NCBI GenBank assembly: GCA_035648415.1
Contig: DASRLO010000097.1
Coordinates: forward strand, 22,892-86,891
DNA from: DATARH01 sp035648415
GTDB lineage: Bacteria; Pseudomonadota; Alphaproteobacteria; ATCC43930; CGMCC-115725
Length of the DNA stretch: 64,000 nucleotides
Reading direction: 5' to 3'
Part shown: positions 23,081 to 30,236 of the stretch, piece after piece
Numbering within the stretch: the stretch's first letter is position 1
How the letters are laid out: each line of letters starts with the position of its first letter
The notes under the pieces: generated by a model
The model's database searches: none
What the model saw: only the letters and a program-made list of their open reading frames with translations
Told to the model about the DNA's origin: nothing
Translations under genes and position numbers: made by a program

Positions 23081-23113
23081 AATCCCAGTGGGGCAAGCCT
23101 GGTCTTTTGGTGA
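22832..23113 (+). pseudogene. Portal fragment, copy 4b
   Basis: 93 codons of portal sequence (CYAFSLPPTPFTRQL to EQAKILDIYVRD) followed by an unrelated ending, NPSGASLVFW. Headless and tail-less, with no start signal; silent remnant at the end of the array. Confidence 0.75.
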
Positions 23114-23207
23114 CGACAGTCGATGAAGGCACAATTTGCGCGCCGAGGATCACCGCGCAGGACGACTTCTGGGCGCCACGGTAGGTAACGGACGGCACCG
23201 GTTTTTC

Positions 23208-23260
23208 CGTCATTCCGGGACTTATTCGGCGCGTCCCAAAAAATTCTCTGGGATGACCGG
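23208..23260. repeat. Palindromic intergenic repeat
   Basis: Inverted ends CGTCATTCCGGGA and TCTGGGATGACC flank a 28-base centre. A dispersed element of the same general class as those at 7993 and 26065. It marks the boundary between the portal array and the protease gene. Confidence 0.55.
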
Positions 23261-23309
23261 ACTTCACTCGGCGATGACGAATCGAAATCATCCGAAGGAA
23301 CAGACAGCG

Positions 23310-23981
23310 ATGCGCTTTTACGCTCCGATCGCCAAGGTCGACGCCGAGCAGCGGATGGTCTGGGGCTACGCCTCGACCGACGCTGAGGACGACCAGGGCG
23401 AGATCATCACCCGCGATGCGCTCGGCGCGGCGCTCGCCGATTACCTGAAATTCGCCAATATCCGCGAGATGCACCAGATGTCGGCGGTCGGCGTCGCCGA
23501 GGAAGCGTCCGTCGACGACAAGGGGCTCTATGTCGGCGCCCGTATCGTCGACCCGCGCGCCTGGGACAAGGTGACAGGCGGCGTCTACAAGGGTTTTTCG
23601 GTCGGCGGCAAGGTCCGCGCGCGGGATGCCCGCGACCGCAATATCATCACCGCGCTGACCCTCACCGAGATCAGCCTGGTCGACCGCCCGGCCAATCCCG
23701 AAGCGGTGTTCGACTGCTGGAAGTCGGAGGGCGGGGAGGGGATGGGGGACAACACATCGAGTACGCCGATCCGGGCTATCAGGCGGACGGCAGGAAGCGC
23801 TACCCGCTCGACAGCGAGCGTCACATCCGCGCCGCCTGGGCCTTTATCCACATCGCCAAAAACGCGGCGCTTTATACCGCCGGCGAACTCGATCGGATCA
23901 GATCGCGGATCGTCGCGGCGTGGAAGGCCGAGATCGACCCGGCGGGACCCCCCACCGCAGCACCCGAGGACAAGCCCATGA
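23310..23981 (+). CDS. Prohead protease / XkdF-like protease, frameshifted
   Basis: Starts at the MRFYAPIAKVD ATG behind GGAACAGACAGCG; an in-frame start lies 18 residues upstream. Capsid maturation protease type: VWGYASTDAEDDQGEIITRDAL, FANIREMHQ (His), VAEEASVDDKGLYVGARIVD, GVYKGFSVGGKV, LTEISLVDRPANPEAVFD (Ser/Asp region). After CWKSEGGEG the frame enters an Arg/Ser-rich nonsense tail. The sensible continuation (HIEYADPGYQADGRKRYPLD) is in the -1 frame from about 23741, in a G-rich run. The native gene probably spanned to 24487. Confidence 0.8.
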   Translation: MRFYAPIAKVDAEQRMVWGYASTDAEDDQGEIITRDALGAALADYLKFANIREMHQMSAVGVAEEASVDDKGLYVGARIVDPRAWDKVTGGVYKGFSVGGKVRARDARDRNIITALTLTEISLVDRPANPEAVFDCWKSEGGEGMGDNTSSTPIRAIRRTAGSATRSTASVTSAPPGPLSTSPKTRRFIPPANSIGSDRGSSRRGRPRSTRRDPPPQHPRTSP

Positions 23982-24487
23982 CGCTCAGCGGCCAGGCGGC
24001 GCTCGACCATGTCCACGATTGCCTCAAGGCGATGACGGATGGCGATAGCTGCAAGGCGGCGACGGCGACGGCGCGGCATCCGAACACCGTGCCCGGCCAC
24101 CTCAAGGCAGCGCACGACGCGCTGTGCCGCGCCGGCGCCAAATGCGACGGTTTTGTCGATGACGCCGCGGACGGGGAGGGCGACGCGGAAGATGATGTCG
24201 ATCGGGCGGCGGGCGCCGGCGATCTGATGAAAGCCTTCGCCGGCGAGGTCCTGCCGCGCCTCGACGCGCTCGCCAGGCGGGTTGAGGAGATCGCCGCCGT
24301 GCCGCTGCCGCCGCTGACGGTGGCGCGCACCGCCGGTGGCATTTCTAAAGGCGAGGATGGCCTCTATTCCAGTGTATCGCCTGGCGATGTCGTCACCGCG
24401 CTGGCGCGGATGAGCGACGAGGAGCGCACCCTGGCGCTGATCAAAGCCGCCCACGCCAACCCGATACGGCCATTCGGCCGGCGCTGA
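23978..24487 (+). CDS. C-terminal scaffold-like part of the protease gene
   Basis: The frame is open from about 23741, so this is the continuation of the protease rather than an independent gene; the ATG at 23978 is internal. The upstream part, ADPGYQADGRKRYPLDSERH then IRAAWAFIHIAKNAALY, matches a small domain seen fused to phage proteases. Then come helices with KAMTDGDSCKAATATARH and a C-terminal DALARRVEEIAAVPL that resembles a scaffolding delta domain. Could be made by -1 slippage or be a separated pseudogene half. Confidence 0.6.
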   Translation: MTLSGQAALDHVHDCLKAMTDGDSCKAATATARHPNTVPGHLKAAHDALCRAGAKCDGFVDDAADGEGDAEDDVDRAAGAGDLMKAFAGEVLPRLDALARRVEEIAAVPLPPLTVARTAGGISKGEDGLYSSVSPGDVVTALARMSDEERTLALIKAAHANPIRPFGRR

Positions 24488-24511
24488 TCCTAAATCCAGG
24501 TTTTTGGTTTT

Positions 24512-24541
24512 AACCCGGCCCGGCTCGCGCCGGGTTTTTTA
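24512..24541 (+). terminator. Rho-independent terminator before capsid gene
   Basis: Stem ACCCGGC (24513-24519) with GCCGGGT (24529-24535), followed by T6. It may reduce transcription between the protease gene and the capsid gene or stabilise the capsid mRNA. Confidence 0.65.
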
Positions 24542-24567
24542 TTGCCCGAGCGGAGGGAAATGACCCG

Positions 24568-26055
24568 ATGAACCCGACACAAGACACACTCGATTTGGTC
24601 AAGGGCGCGCTGCGCTCTCCCGACGACCGGATCACCAAGACGATCTCGACCGGCACCGGGCTGGTCGCCTTCGATTTGCAGGCGCCGGCGAAGAACCTCT
24701 ACCCGTTCGTGACGCCGATCAGGAACGTGATCCCGCGCGTCGGCGGCGGTACCGGTACGGCGACCAACTGGCGCCAGGTGACGGCGCTGATCGGTTCCGG
24801 CTTCGATGCGATGGGCTGGGTTCCGGAAGGCCAGCGCTCGGGCCAGATGTCGTACGCGACGGCGTCGAAATCGGCAACTTACGTCACCATCGGGGAGGAG
24901 GACGCGGCGACCTACGAAGCGATCAGCGCCGGCCGCGACTTCGAGGACATCCAGGCGCGCATGACCTTCCGCCTGCTGCAGAAGATGATGCTGAAGGAGG
25001 AGATGGCGATCCTTGGCGGCAACGCTTCGCTGACCCTCGGCACGCCGGCGACGCCGGTCTTGTCGGCCTCGGGCAGCGGCGCGACGCTGCCGGCGGCGAC
25101 CTATTCGGTGATCGTCGTCGCATTGACCCTCGAGGGCTACCAGAATTCGAACCTGGCGGGCGGCATCGCCACGACCAAGCCGATCACCGGCGCCGACGGC
25201 AAGAGCTTCACGCTGTCGGGCGGTTCGTCGAACAAGAGCGCCAATGCGACGCAGGCCGTGACGCTGGGCCAGACGCTCTTCGCCAGCGTTACCGCGATCC
25301 AGGGTGCGGTCGGCTATGCCTGGTATGTCGGCACCGCCGGATCGGAGACCTTGCAGGCGACCACAACGATCAACAGCGCCAGTTTCTCCGCGCCGCTCGC
25401 CAGCGGCATGCAGGCGGCGACCGCGATCACCGCCGACAATTCGGCCAATCCCAACCTGGCCTATGACGGGTTGCTGACTGCGGCGTTCAAGTCCGGCTCC
25501 AATGCTTATATCGCGACGATGGCGACCGGCACGGCCGGCATCGGCACGCCGCTGACCTCCTCCGGGCGCGGGTCTGTCGTCGAGATCGATACGATGTTCC
25601 AGACGATGTGGAACAACTATCAGCTCTCGCCGACCGTGCTCTACGTCAACGTGCAGGAGTTGAAGAACATCACCGCCAAGGTGCTCTCGAACGCGTCGGG
25701 CCCCTTGCTGCGCTACGAGGTCACGGGCGACGGCAACGCCTACGACCTCGCAGCCGCGGGTGCGGTGTCGTTCTACTTCAACCCGTTCGCCCTCAATGGC
25801 GGTCTGCGCATCCCGATCCGCATCCACCCGCGCGTGCCGCCGGGCACCATCATCGGCTGGGCCGAGAACCTGCCGGTGCAATACCAGTCGAACGACGTGC
25901 CGAACGTCGCCGAAGTCAAGACGCGCCAGGACTACTACCAGATCGACTGGCCGGTGGTGACCCGCCAGCGCCAGGTCGGCGTCTACGCCGAAGAGGTGCT
26001 CGCGGTCTATGCCCCGTTTGCGATGGGCGTCATCACCAATATCGGCAACGGCTGA
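24568..26055 (+). CDS. Major capsid protein, HK97 fold, with inserted domain
   Basis: 495 residues. HK97-like features: an N-terminal helical region, TPIRNVIPRVGGGTGTATNWRQV, WVPEGQRSG, an extended loop region, and the C-terminal DYYQIDWPVVTRQRQVGVYAEEVLAVYAPFAMG. Residues about 165-295 are a beta-rich insertion (LPAATYSVIVVALTLEGY, AVGYAWYVGTAGSETL) like an Ig-type or fibronectin-like decoration domain exposed on the capsid. Start with GGAGGGAAATGACCCG upstream. Major head subunit of the particle. Confidence 0.88.
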   Translation: MNPTQDTLDLVKGALRSPDDRITKTISTGTGLVAFDLQAPAKNLYPFVTPIRNVIPRVGGGTGTATNWRQVTALIGSGFDAMGWVPEGQRSGQMSYATASKSATYVTIGEEDAATYEAISAGRDFEDIQARMTFRLLQKMMLKEEMAILGGNASLTLGTPATPVLSASGSGATLPAATYSVIVVALTLEGYQNSNLAGGIATTKPITGADGKSFTLSGGSSNKSANATQAVTLGQTLFASVTAIQGAVGYAWYVGTAGSETLQATTTINSASFSAPLASGMQAATAITADNSANPNLAYDGLLTAAFKSGSNAYIATMATGTAGIGTPLTSSGRGSVVEIDTMFQTMWNNYQLSPTVLYVNVQELKNITAKVLSNASGPLLRYEVTGDGNAYDLAAAGAVSFYFNPFALNGGLRIPIRIHPRVPPGTIIGWAENLPVQYQSNDVPNVAEVKTRQDYYQIDWPVVTRQRQVGVYAEEVLAVYAPFAMGVITNIGNG

Positions 26056-26064
26056 CGCAACCCG

Positions 26065-26157
26065 CGTCATTGCGAGCGCAGTTAAGCAATCTCGATCAAC
26101 CTTTTGGCCAACCTGGCAAGAGATTGCTTCGTCGCCTCGCGGCTCCTCGCAATGACA
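26065..26157. repeat. Palindromic intergenic repeat
   Basis: Perfect 11-base ends GTCATTGCGAG (26066-26076) and CTCGCAATGAC (26146-26156), with inner AGCAATCTC/GAGATTGCT. It is a GTCATTGCGAG-type dispersed element, seated between capsid and connector genes. Confidence 0.75.
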
Positions 26158-26172
26158 CTTGGAGAAATTAGA

Positions 26173-26811
26173 ATGCCCTTCGGCGATTTGACCAGCTTGG
26201 GCGATGTCACGGCGTGGCTGCAGACCGGACAGAACCCGTTTCCCACTGTCGACAACGCGCTGTTGACGCGCCTGATCACGGCGGCGAGCCAGTTCATCCA
26301 AACCTGGCTGCAGCGGCAGATCGCGATCGGCGATTGGATCGAAATCCGCGACGGCGACGGCGGACAGCGCTTAGTCTTCGCCAATTTTCCGGTCAGTGCG
26401 GTGTTGTCGCTGTCGATCGACGGACTGATCATCCCGCCGGCGCTCGCCGGCGGCGGGTTCGGCGCGGGTTACGTCTTCAGCCCGACCGAACTCGCGTTGC
26501 GCGGCTATGCGTTCAGCCGGCGCGCCCAGAACGTGGCCGTCACCTATACCGCGGGCTATGCGAGCGTGCCGGCCGATCTCGCGCAGGCCTGCATCGAGCT
26601 GGTCTGCCAGCGCTACCGCGAGCGCGCCCGCATCGGCGAGGTGTCGAAGGCGCTGATGAGCGGCGAGACCGTGACCTTCTCGCAAAAGGACATGAGCGAC
26701 GACGTGAAGACGCTCTTATCGCAATACCGCGCGGTGGCGCCGGCTGCGGGCTTTGCCCGTGTGCTGGCGCCGACCGCGACCGACCCGGCGACGATGGCGG
26801 CGGCGCTGTGA
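26173..26811 (+). CDS. Head-tail connector (gp6-like adaptor)
   Basis: 212 residues starting MPFGDLTSLGDVTAWLQTG. Typical adaptor features: LLTRLITAASQFIQTWLQRQ, a beta hairpin around VFANFPVSAVLSLSIDG, then NVAVTYTAGYASVPADLAQACIELVCQRYRER and an SKALMSGETVTFSQKDM segment. Joins the portal ring to the tail. ATG chosen over an upstream start that would lie in the repeat. GTGA overlap with the next gene. Confidence 0.82.
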   Translation: MPFGDLTSLGDVTAWLQTGQNPFPTVDNALLTRLITAASQFIQTWLQRQIAIGDWIEIRDGDGGQRLVFANFPVSAVLSLSIDGLIIPPALAGGGFGAGYVFSPTELALRGYAFSRRAQNVAVTYTAGYASVPADLAQACIELVCQRYRERARIGEVSKALMSGETVTFSQKDMSDDVKTLLSQYRAVAPAAGFARVLAPTATDPATMAAAL

Positions 26812-27284
26812 TTACCGCCTCGATCGACGGGCTCGGCGCGCTGACCGATCGGCTCGGCGCGTTGCCGCAGACGCTCGCCCAACGGCTTGCCCAGGAGGTC
26901 GAACGGCTAGGGGGCGTGCTGCGCGACCGGGTGGAACGCAAGCTTTCGGGCGAGGTGCTGCAGCAGCGGAGCGGCCGGCTCGCGGGCAGCATCGCCGTCG
27001 CTGTCGAGCGCAACGGCCTCGCGATCGGCGCGACGGTCAGCAGCGATGCGCCGTACGCGGCGATCCACGAATATGGCGGCGTCATTCCCGCCCGCGAGAT
27101 CCTGCCGCAAAGCGCCCGGGCGCTGGCCTTTCCGTGGCGCGGGCAGCAGCGCTTCCTCAAGCGGGTGCAACTGCCGGCGGTGACGATGCCCGAGCGTTCG
27201 TTCATGCGCTCGGCGCTCGAGGAAACCGCGCCCGATATCCGTGCCGCGCTCGCACGGGCGGCGTTCGAGGCGGTGCAAGCATGA
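26808..27284 (+). CDS. HK97 gp10-like head-closure/tail-terminator family protein
   Basis: 158 residues from a GTG overlapping the previous stop. Matches the HK97 gp10 family: LAQEVERLGGVLRDRVERKLSG, AVERNGLAIGATVSSDAPYAAIHEYGG and RSFMRSALEETAPDIRAAL. Acts at the neck between head and tail. ATGA overlap with the following gene shows translational coupling. Confidence 0.85.
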   Translation: MITASIDGLGALTDRLGALPQTLAQRLAQEVERLGGVLRDRVERKLSGEVLQQRSGRLAGSIAVAVERNGLAIGATVSSDAPYAAIHEYGGVIPAREILPQSARALAFPWRGQQRFLKRVQLPAVTMPERSFMRSALEETAPDIRAALARAAFEAVQA

Positions 27285-27715
27285 TATCGCGCGAGCTGAT
27301 CTACGCGGCGCTCTTCGGGCTGCTCGAGACGGCGGCGGATTTCGCCGTCATCGACCGGCGCCTGCGGCACTGGAGCGATGTTTCGCCGGCCGAGCAGCCG
27401 GCGCTGTTCTTGGCGCAGAAAACCGAGCTGGCAAGCGTCAAGATTTTGGGCGCGCCGACGGTGTGGACGCTCGCCGTCGATATTTATGTCTACGCGCATT
27501 CGAGCGACCCGTATCTGGCGCCGGCGACGGTGTTGAACCCGCTGCTCGACGCGGTTGAAACCGCGCTGGCGCCAACGGCGACCACCGGCATCCAAGATCT
27601 CGGTCTGCCGGCGATGGTCCAGCATGCCTACATCAGCGGCAAGATCGAAACCGACGAAGGCGTCCTCGGCGACCAGGCGGTCGCGATCGTGCCGCTCGAA
27701 ATCCTCTGCGTTTAG
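27281..27715 (+). CDS. Tail terminator / DUF3168 family protein
   Basis: 144 residues; ISRELIYAALFGLLETAAD at the N-terminus, a conserved FLAQKTELASVKILGAPTVWTL strand set, and a C-terminal YISGKIETDEGVLGDQAVAIVPLEI. Size, order and pattern fit the DUF3168 or gp17-like tail-completion group. Start overlaps the preceding stop by 4 bases. Confidence 0.8.
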   Translation: MISRELIYAALFGLLETAADFAVIDRRLRHWSDVSPAEQPALFLAQKTELASVKILGAPTVWTLAVDIYVYAHSSDPYLAPATVLNPLLDAVETALAPTATTGIQDLGLPAMVQHAYISGKIETDEGVLGDQAVAIVPLEILCV

Positions 27716-27730
27716 CCAACGGAGTTCACA

Positions 27731-27952
27731 ATGAACGACACCGCTTCGTCCCCAGCGGCGATGCCGGAGCTTGTGCCGGATGAGCCCCCGGACAACCGGC
27801 CCGACAGCCCTCGGGCGCTCGTCGAGCGCTGGTGGAACGATCACTTCCCGGGCTCGCCGGTGGCCGCCTCGACGGCCGCCTGGAACCACGCTTTCGCCGC
27901 CAAGGAAGAGCTGAAGCGGCGCCTTGCCAACCCCAAGTGGGAGGAGAACTGA
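27731..27952 (+). CDS. Small hypothetical protein in tail operon
   Basis: 73 residues, acidic Pro-rich N-terminus (ELVPDEPPDNRPDSPRAL), then VERWWNDHFPGSPVA, WNHAFAAKEELKRRL. No known domain. Located between tail terminator and tail tube with only short gaps; could be a small structural or assembly factor. Confidence 0.6.
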   Translation: MNDTASSPAAMPELVPDEPPDNRPDSPRALVERWWNDHFPGSPVAASTAAWNHAFAAKEELKRRLANPKWEEN

Positions 27953-27953
27953 C

Positions 27954-28721
27954 ATGCAGCTCGCTTTTGGCGCCGGGGCGCTGTGGGGCAACCGCACCGA
28001 TGTCACCGGCTCGGGCATCGGCCCCGACCAGTTCGGCATCCTGCAGGACGTGCAGATCGACTGGGACTGGCAGACCAAGGAACTTTGGGGACAGTTCCAG
28101 TTCCCGGTCGACATCGCCCGCGGCCAGGGCAAGATCACCGGCAAGGCAAAGTTCGCGCGCATCTGCGGCGCGATCTACGGCGATCTGTTCTTCGGCCAGA
28201 CGCCGGCGACCGGCCAGCTCACCATCTCCGAGAACGAGGCGGCGAGCGTGCCGGCGACGACGCCCTATGCGGTAACAGTCGCCAATGCCGCGATTTTCTC
28301 CGACGATCTCGGCGTCTTCTACGCCGGCGGCGCCAATGCCGGCGGACGCTTTACCCGGGTGACGACGCCATCCGCCGCCGGCCAGTACTCGGTCAATGCG
28401 TCCACCGGCGTCTATACGTTCAGCGCGGCCGATGCGAGCGCGGTGCTTCAGGTCTCGTATCTCTATGCGCCGACCGCGTCGGGCAGGAAGCTGGTCGTCA
28501 CCAACCAGCTGATGGGTTTCACGCCGACCTTCAAGGCGTCGTTCTACACGCAAAAATCGACGCTTGGGGTGCCGGCCGGCCTCGCCTTGGTGCTGAACGC
28601 CTGCACCGCGACCAAGTTGTCGCTACCGACCAAGACCGACGATTACGAGATCCAGGAATTCGACTTCAGCGCCTTCGCCGACGCCACCGGCACGATCGGC
28701 ACGTTGAGCACGCTGGAATGA
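27954..28721 (+). CDS. Major tail tube protein
   Basis: 255 residues behind GAGGAG. Beta-rich, starting MQLAFGAGALWGNRTDV, with LQDVQIDWDWQTKELWGQFQ, VDIARGQGKITGKAKFA and LMGFTPTFKASFYTQ, ending DDYEIQEFDFSAFAD. Its position before tail chaperones and tape measure and its composition fit the tube subunit of a non-contractile tail. Confidence 0.8.
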   Translation: MQLAFGAGALWGNRTDVTGSGIGPDQFGILQDVQIDWDWQTKELWGQFQFPVDIARGQGKITGKAKFARICGAIYGDLFFGQTPATGQLTISENEAASVPATTPYAVTVANAAIFSDDLGVFYAGGANAGGRFTRVTTPSAAGQYSVNASTGVYTFSAADASAVLQVSYLYAPTASGRKLVVTNQLMGFTPTFKASFYTQKSTLGVPAGLALVLNACTATKLSLPTKTDDYEIQEFDFSAFADATGTIGTLSTLE

Positions 28722-28747
28722 CCCGGGAGCGAAGGAGTGAGGCGCGA

Positions 28748-29098
28748 ATGACCGAAGCGACCATCCATCTCGGAGGCCGAAAGTTTACGATCGAGCCGTT
28801 GCGGCTCGGACAGTTGCGCGCCCTGCTCGACGCGCTCGACGATTTGTCGGGCAAAACCGGCGGAGCGGTGATCGACGCGGCGGCGCGGGTCATTCAGGCC
28901 GGGCTGGTTCGGGCCCACCCCGGTCTGACCCTTGACGCGGTGCTGGAACTCGACGCGACAATGGACGAGGTGACCGAAGCGGTCGCCATGGTCCTCACCG
29001 TCGCCGGGTTGCGCCGTCCCGAGGACACCCGTTCGGGGGAAGCAGTGCCGGTGGCGAGCGCGGAACAAATACCGGCGCCGGTTGCCGCGGCCGTTTAG
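28748..29098 (+). CDS. Tail assembly chaperone (G-like)
   Basis: 116 residues: IHLGGRKFTIEPLRLGQLRALLDAL, VIQAGLVRAHPGLTLDAVLELDATMDEVTEAVAMVL. This is the first of the two overlapping chaperone genes that coat the tape measure. A G-run at 29035-29039 (TCGGGGGAA) precedes the stop. The downstream part is in the -1 frame, as in G/GT systems. Confidence 0.75.
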   Translation: MTEATIHLGGRKFTIEPLRLGQLRALLDALDDLSGKTGGAVIDAAARVIQAGLVRAHPGLTLDAVLELDATMDEVTEAVAMVLTVAGLRRPEDTRSGEAVPVASAEQIPAPVAAAV

Positions 29099-29157
29099 CG
29101 GCGATCTACGGCGCTCTCGCCACCGGCTGCTCGTATCCCTACGCGGCGATCGACGGC

Positions 29158-29427
29158 ATGACCGTCGCCGAAGCGGGGGAGATTTTCGCCTACTGGACCG
29201 AGAACCCTCCCGTGCATCTGATGCTGCAGTCGATCGCGCGGATGCTCGGCTGGAAGCCGGCCGCCGACGCGGCGCCCGTGCTCTCCGATATCGTGGCGAT
29301 GGCGCCGCCCGGTCTCGCCGTGGCGTTGTCGGATGGCGATATCGGCATGCCGGCACCGGTGCTCGACATCGAAAAACTGCGCGCTCGCAATCGCGCGCAT
29401 TTGGCGAAGCGGCCCGAGCGATTGTAG
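29158..29427 (+). CDS. Tail assembly chaperone T-like part (-1 frame)
   Basis: 89 residues from the internal ATG, but the conserved-looking frame begins earlier (AAIYGALATGCSYPYAAIDGM from about 29098), with no start codon there. This suggests expression by -1 frameshifting from the preceding gene. TVAEAGEIFAYWTENPPVHLMLQSIARMLG is the typical T core. Confidence 0.6.
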   Translation: MTVAEAGEIFAYWTENPPVHLMLQSIARMLGWKPAADAAPVLSDIVAMAPPGLAVALSDGDIGMPAPVLDIEKLRARNRAHLAKRPERL

Positions 29428-29460
29428 CCTCGACGCGGAACGGTACGCGGGGAGGCGCGG

Positions 29461-30141
29461 ATGCGGGTGTTGGCGGTGACTGCGACGGCCCTTGCCGTGT
29501 GGGCGGGGCAGGCGAGCGCCGCGTCGCCGACCCAGGCCATCACGCCGGAAGACAAGCGTGCCGGCTGCCTGCACAACGATCTGCGGCCGTGCATGATCGC
29601 GCTGGGTTCGACGCTGTGGTTCGACATGAAACTCGTCGCGCCGCAGATCGCCAAGCGCAACGAGCTCGACGTCAATGGCCGTACCGCGCACCGCAAGATC
29701 GCGATCGATGCGGCGGTCCCCGGCCGTCACGAGATGATCTCGATTGTGCTGACGCTGGCGTCGCCGGCGCCGAACGACCAGGTGGTGAAAGCCGAGGTGA
29801 TGTTGCCGGAAGACCCGGACATGGCCCACACCGCCTCGGAATACGACCGGACCTTTCTCTACGATGCCGTGTCGGTGCTGTCCGGCAAAAATTGCCCCGG
29901 GCTGGACAGGCTGGCGCTTTACCGGTTCTACGAAAACAGTCTGAAGCCGCGCGAGATCGTAAAGACAGAGGTTCCGAAGAACGACATCGTCAACCGCACC
30001 AAGATGATCGTCGATACCGACAAGGTGCCGTTTTGCGGCGTGATGTTCAGCTTGCACCGCCGCGTCGAATGGAACGGGACACCGGATTTTCCCTACCGAA
30101 GCCGTAACCGGGGCGGCGTTAGCTTTATCGACATGGAATGA
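29461..30141 (+). CDS. Secreted hypothetical protein inside tail operon
   Basis: 226 residues with a Sec signal peptide (MRVLAVTATALAVWAGQASA). Mature part has paired cysteines (GCLHNDLRPCM, NCPGLDR, FCGVMFSLH) and a KREIVKTEVPKNDIVN-like KPREIVKTEVPKND segment. No family recognised. A secreted protein between tail chaperone and tape measure is atypical for a virion gene; it looks like a cargo or 'moron' gene. GGAGG precedes the start closely. Confidence 0.7.
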   Translation: MRVLAVTATALAVWAGQASAASPTQAITPEDKRAGCLHNDLRPCMIALGSTLWFDMKLVAPQIAKRNELDVNGRTAHRKIAIDAAVPGRHEMISIVLTLASPAPNDQVVKAEVMLPEDPDMAHTASEYDRTFLYDAVSVLSGKNCPGLDRLALYRFYENSLKPREIVKTEVPKNDIVNRTKMIVDTDKVPFCGVMFSLHRRVEWNGTPDFPYRSRNRGGVSFIDME

Positions 30142-30236
30142 CCGCCGCCAAGACGGCGACATCAGCCTGACATCGCCTCGCGGCGGGGGCCCTTTTCGAA
30201 AACGCGTGGGCAACCCGCTCGGCGCGCGGAGGATCT

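Noticed and set aside
17360..23113. CRISPR array as explanation of the repeats
   Set aside because: Repeats are protein-coding portal segments of 140-535 bases, not short regularly spaced units, and no cas genes are present.
24490..26301. 603-codon minus-strand frame
   Set aside because: Antisense shadow of the capsid gene running through a terminator and a repeat.
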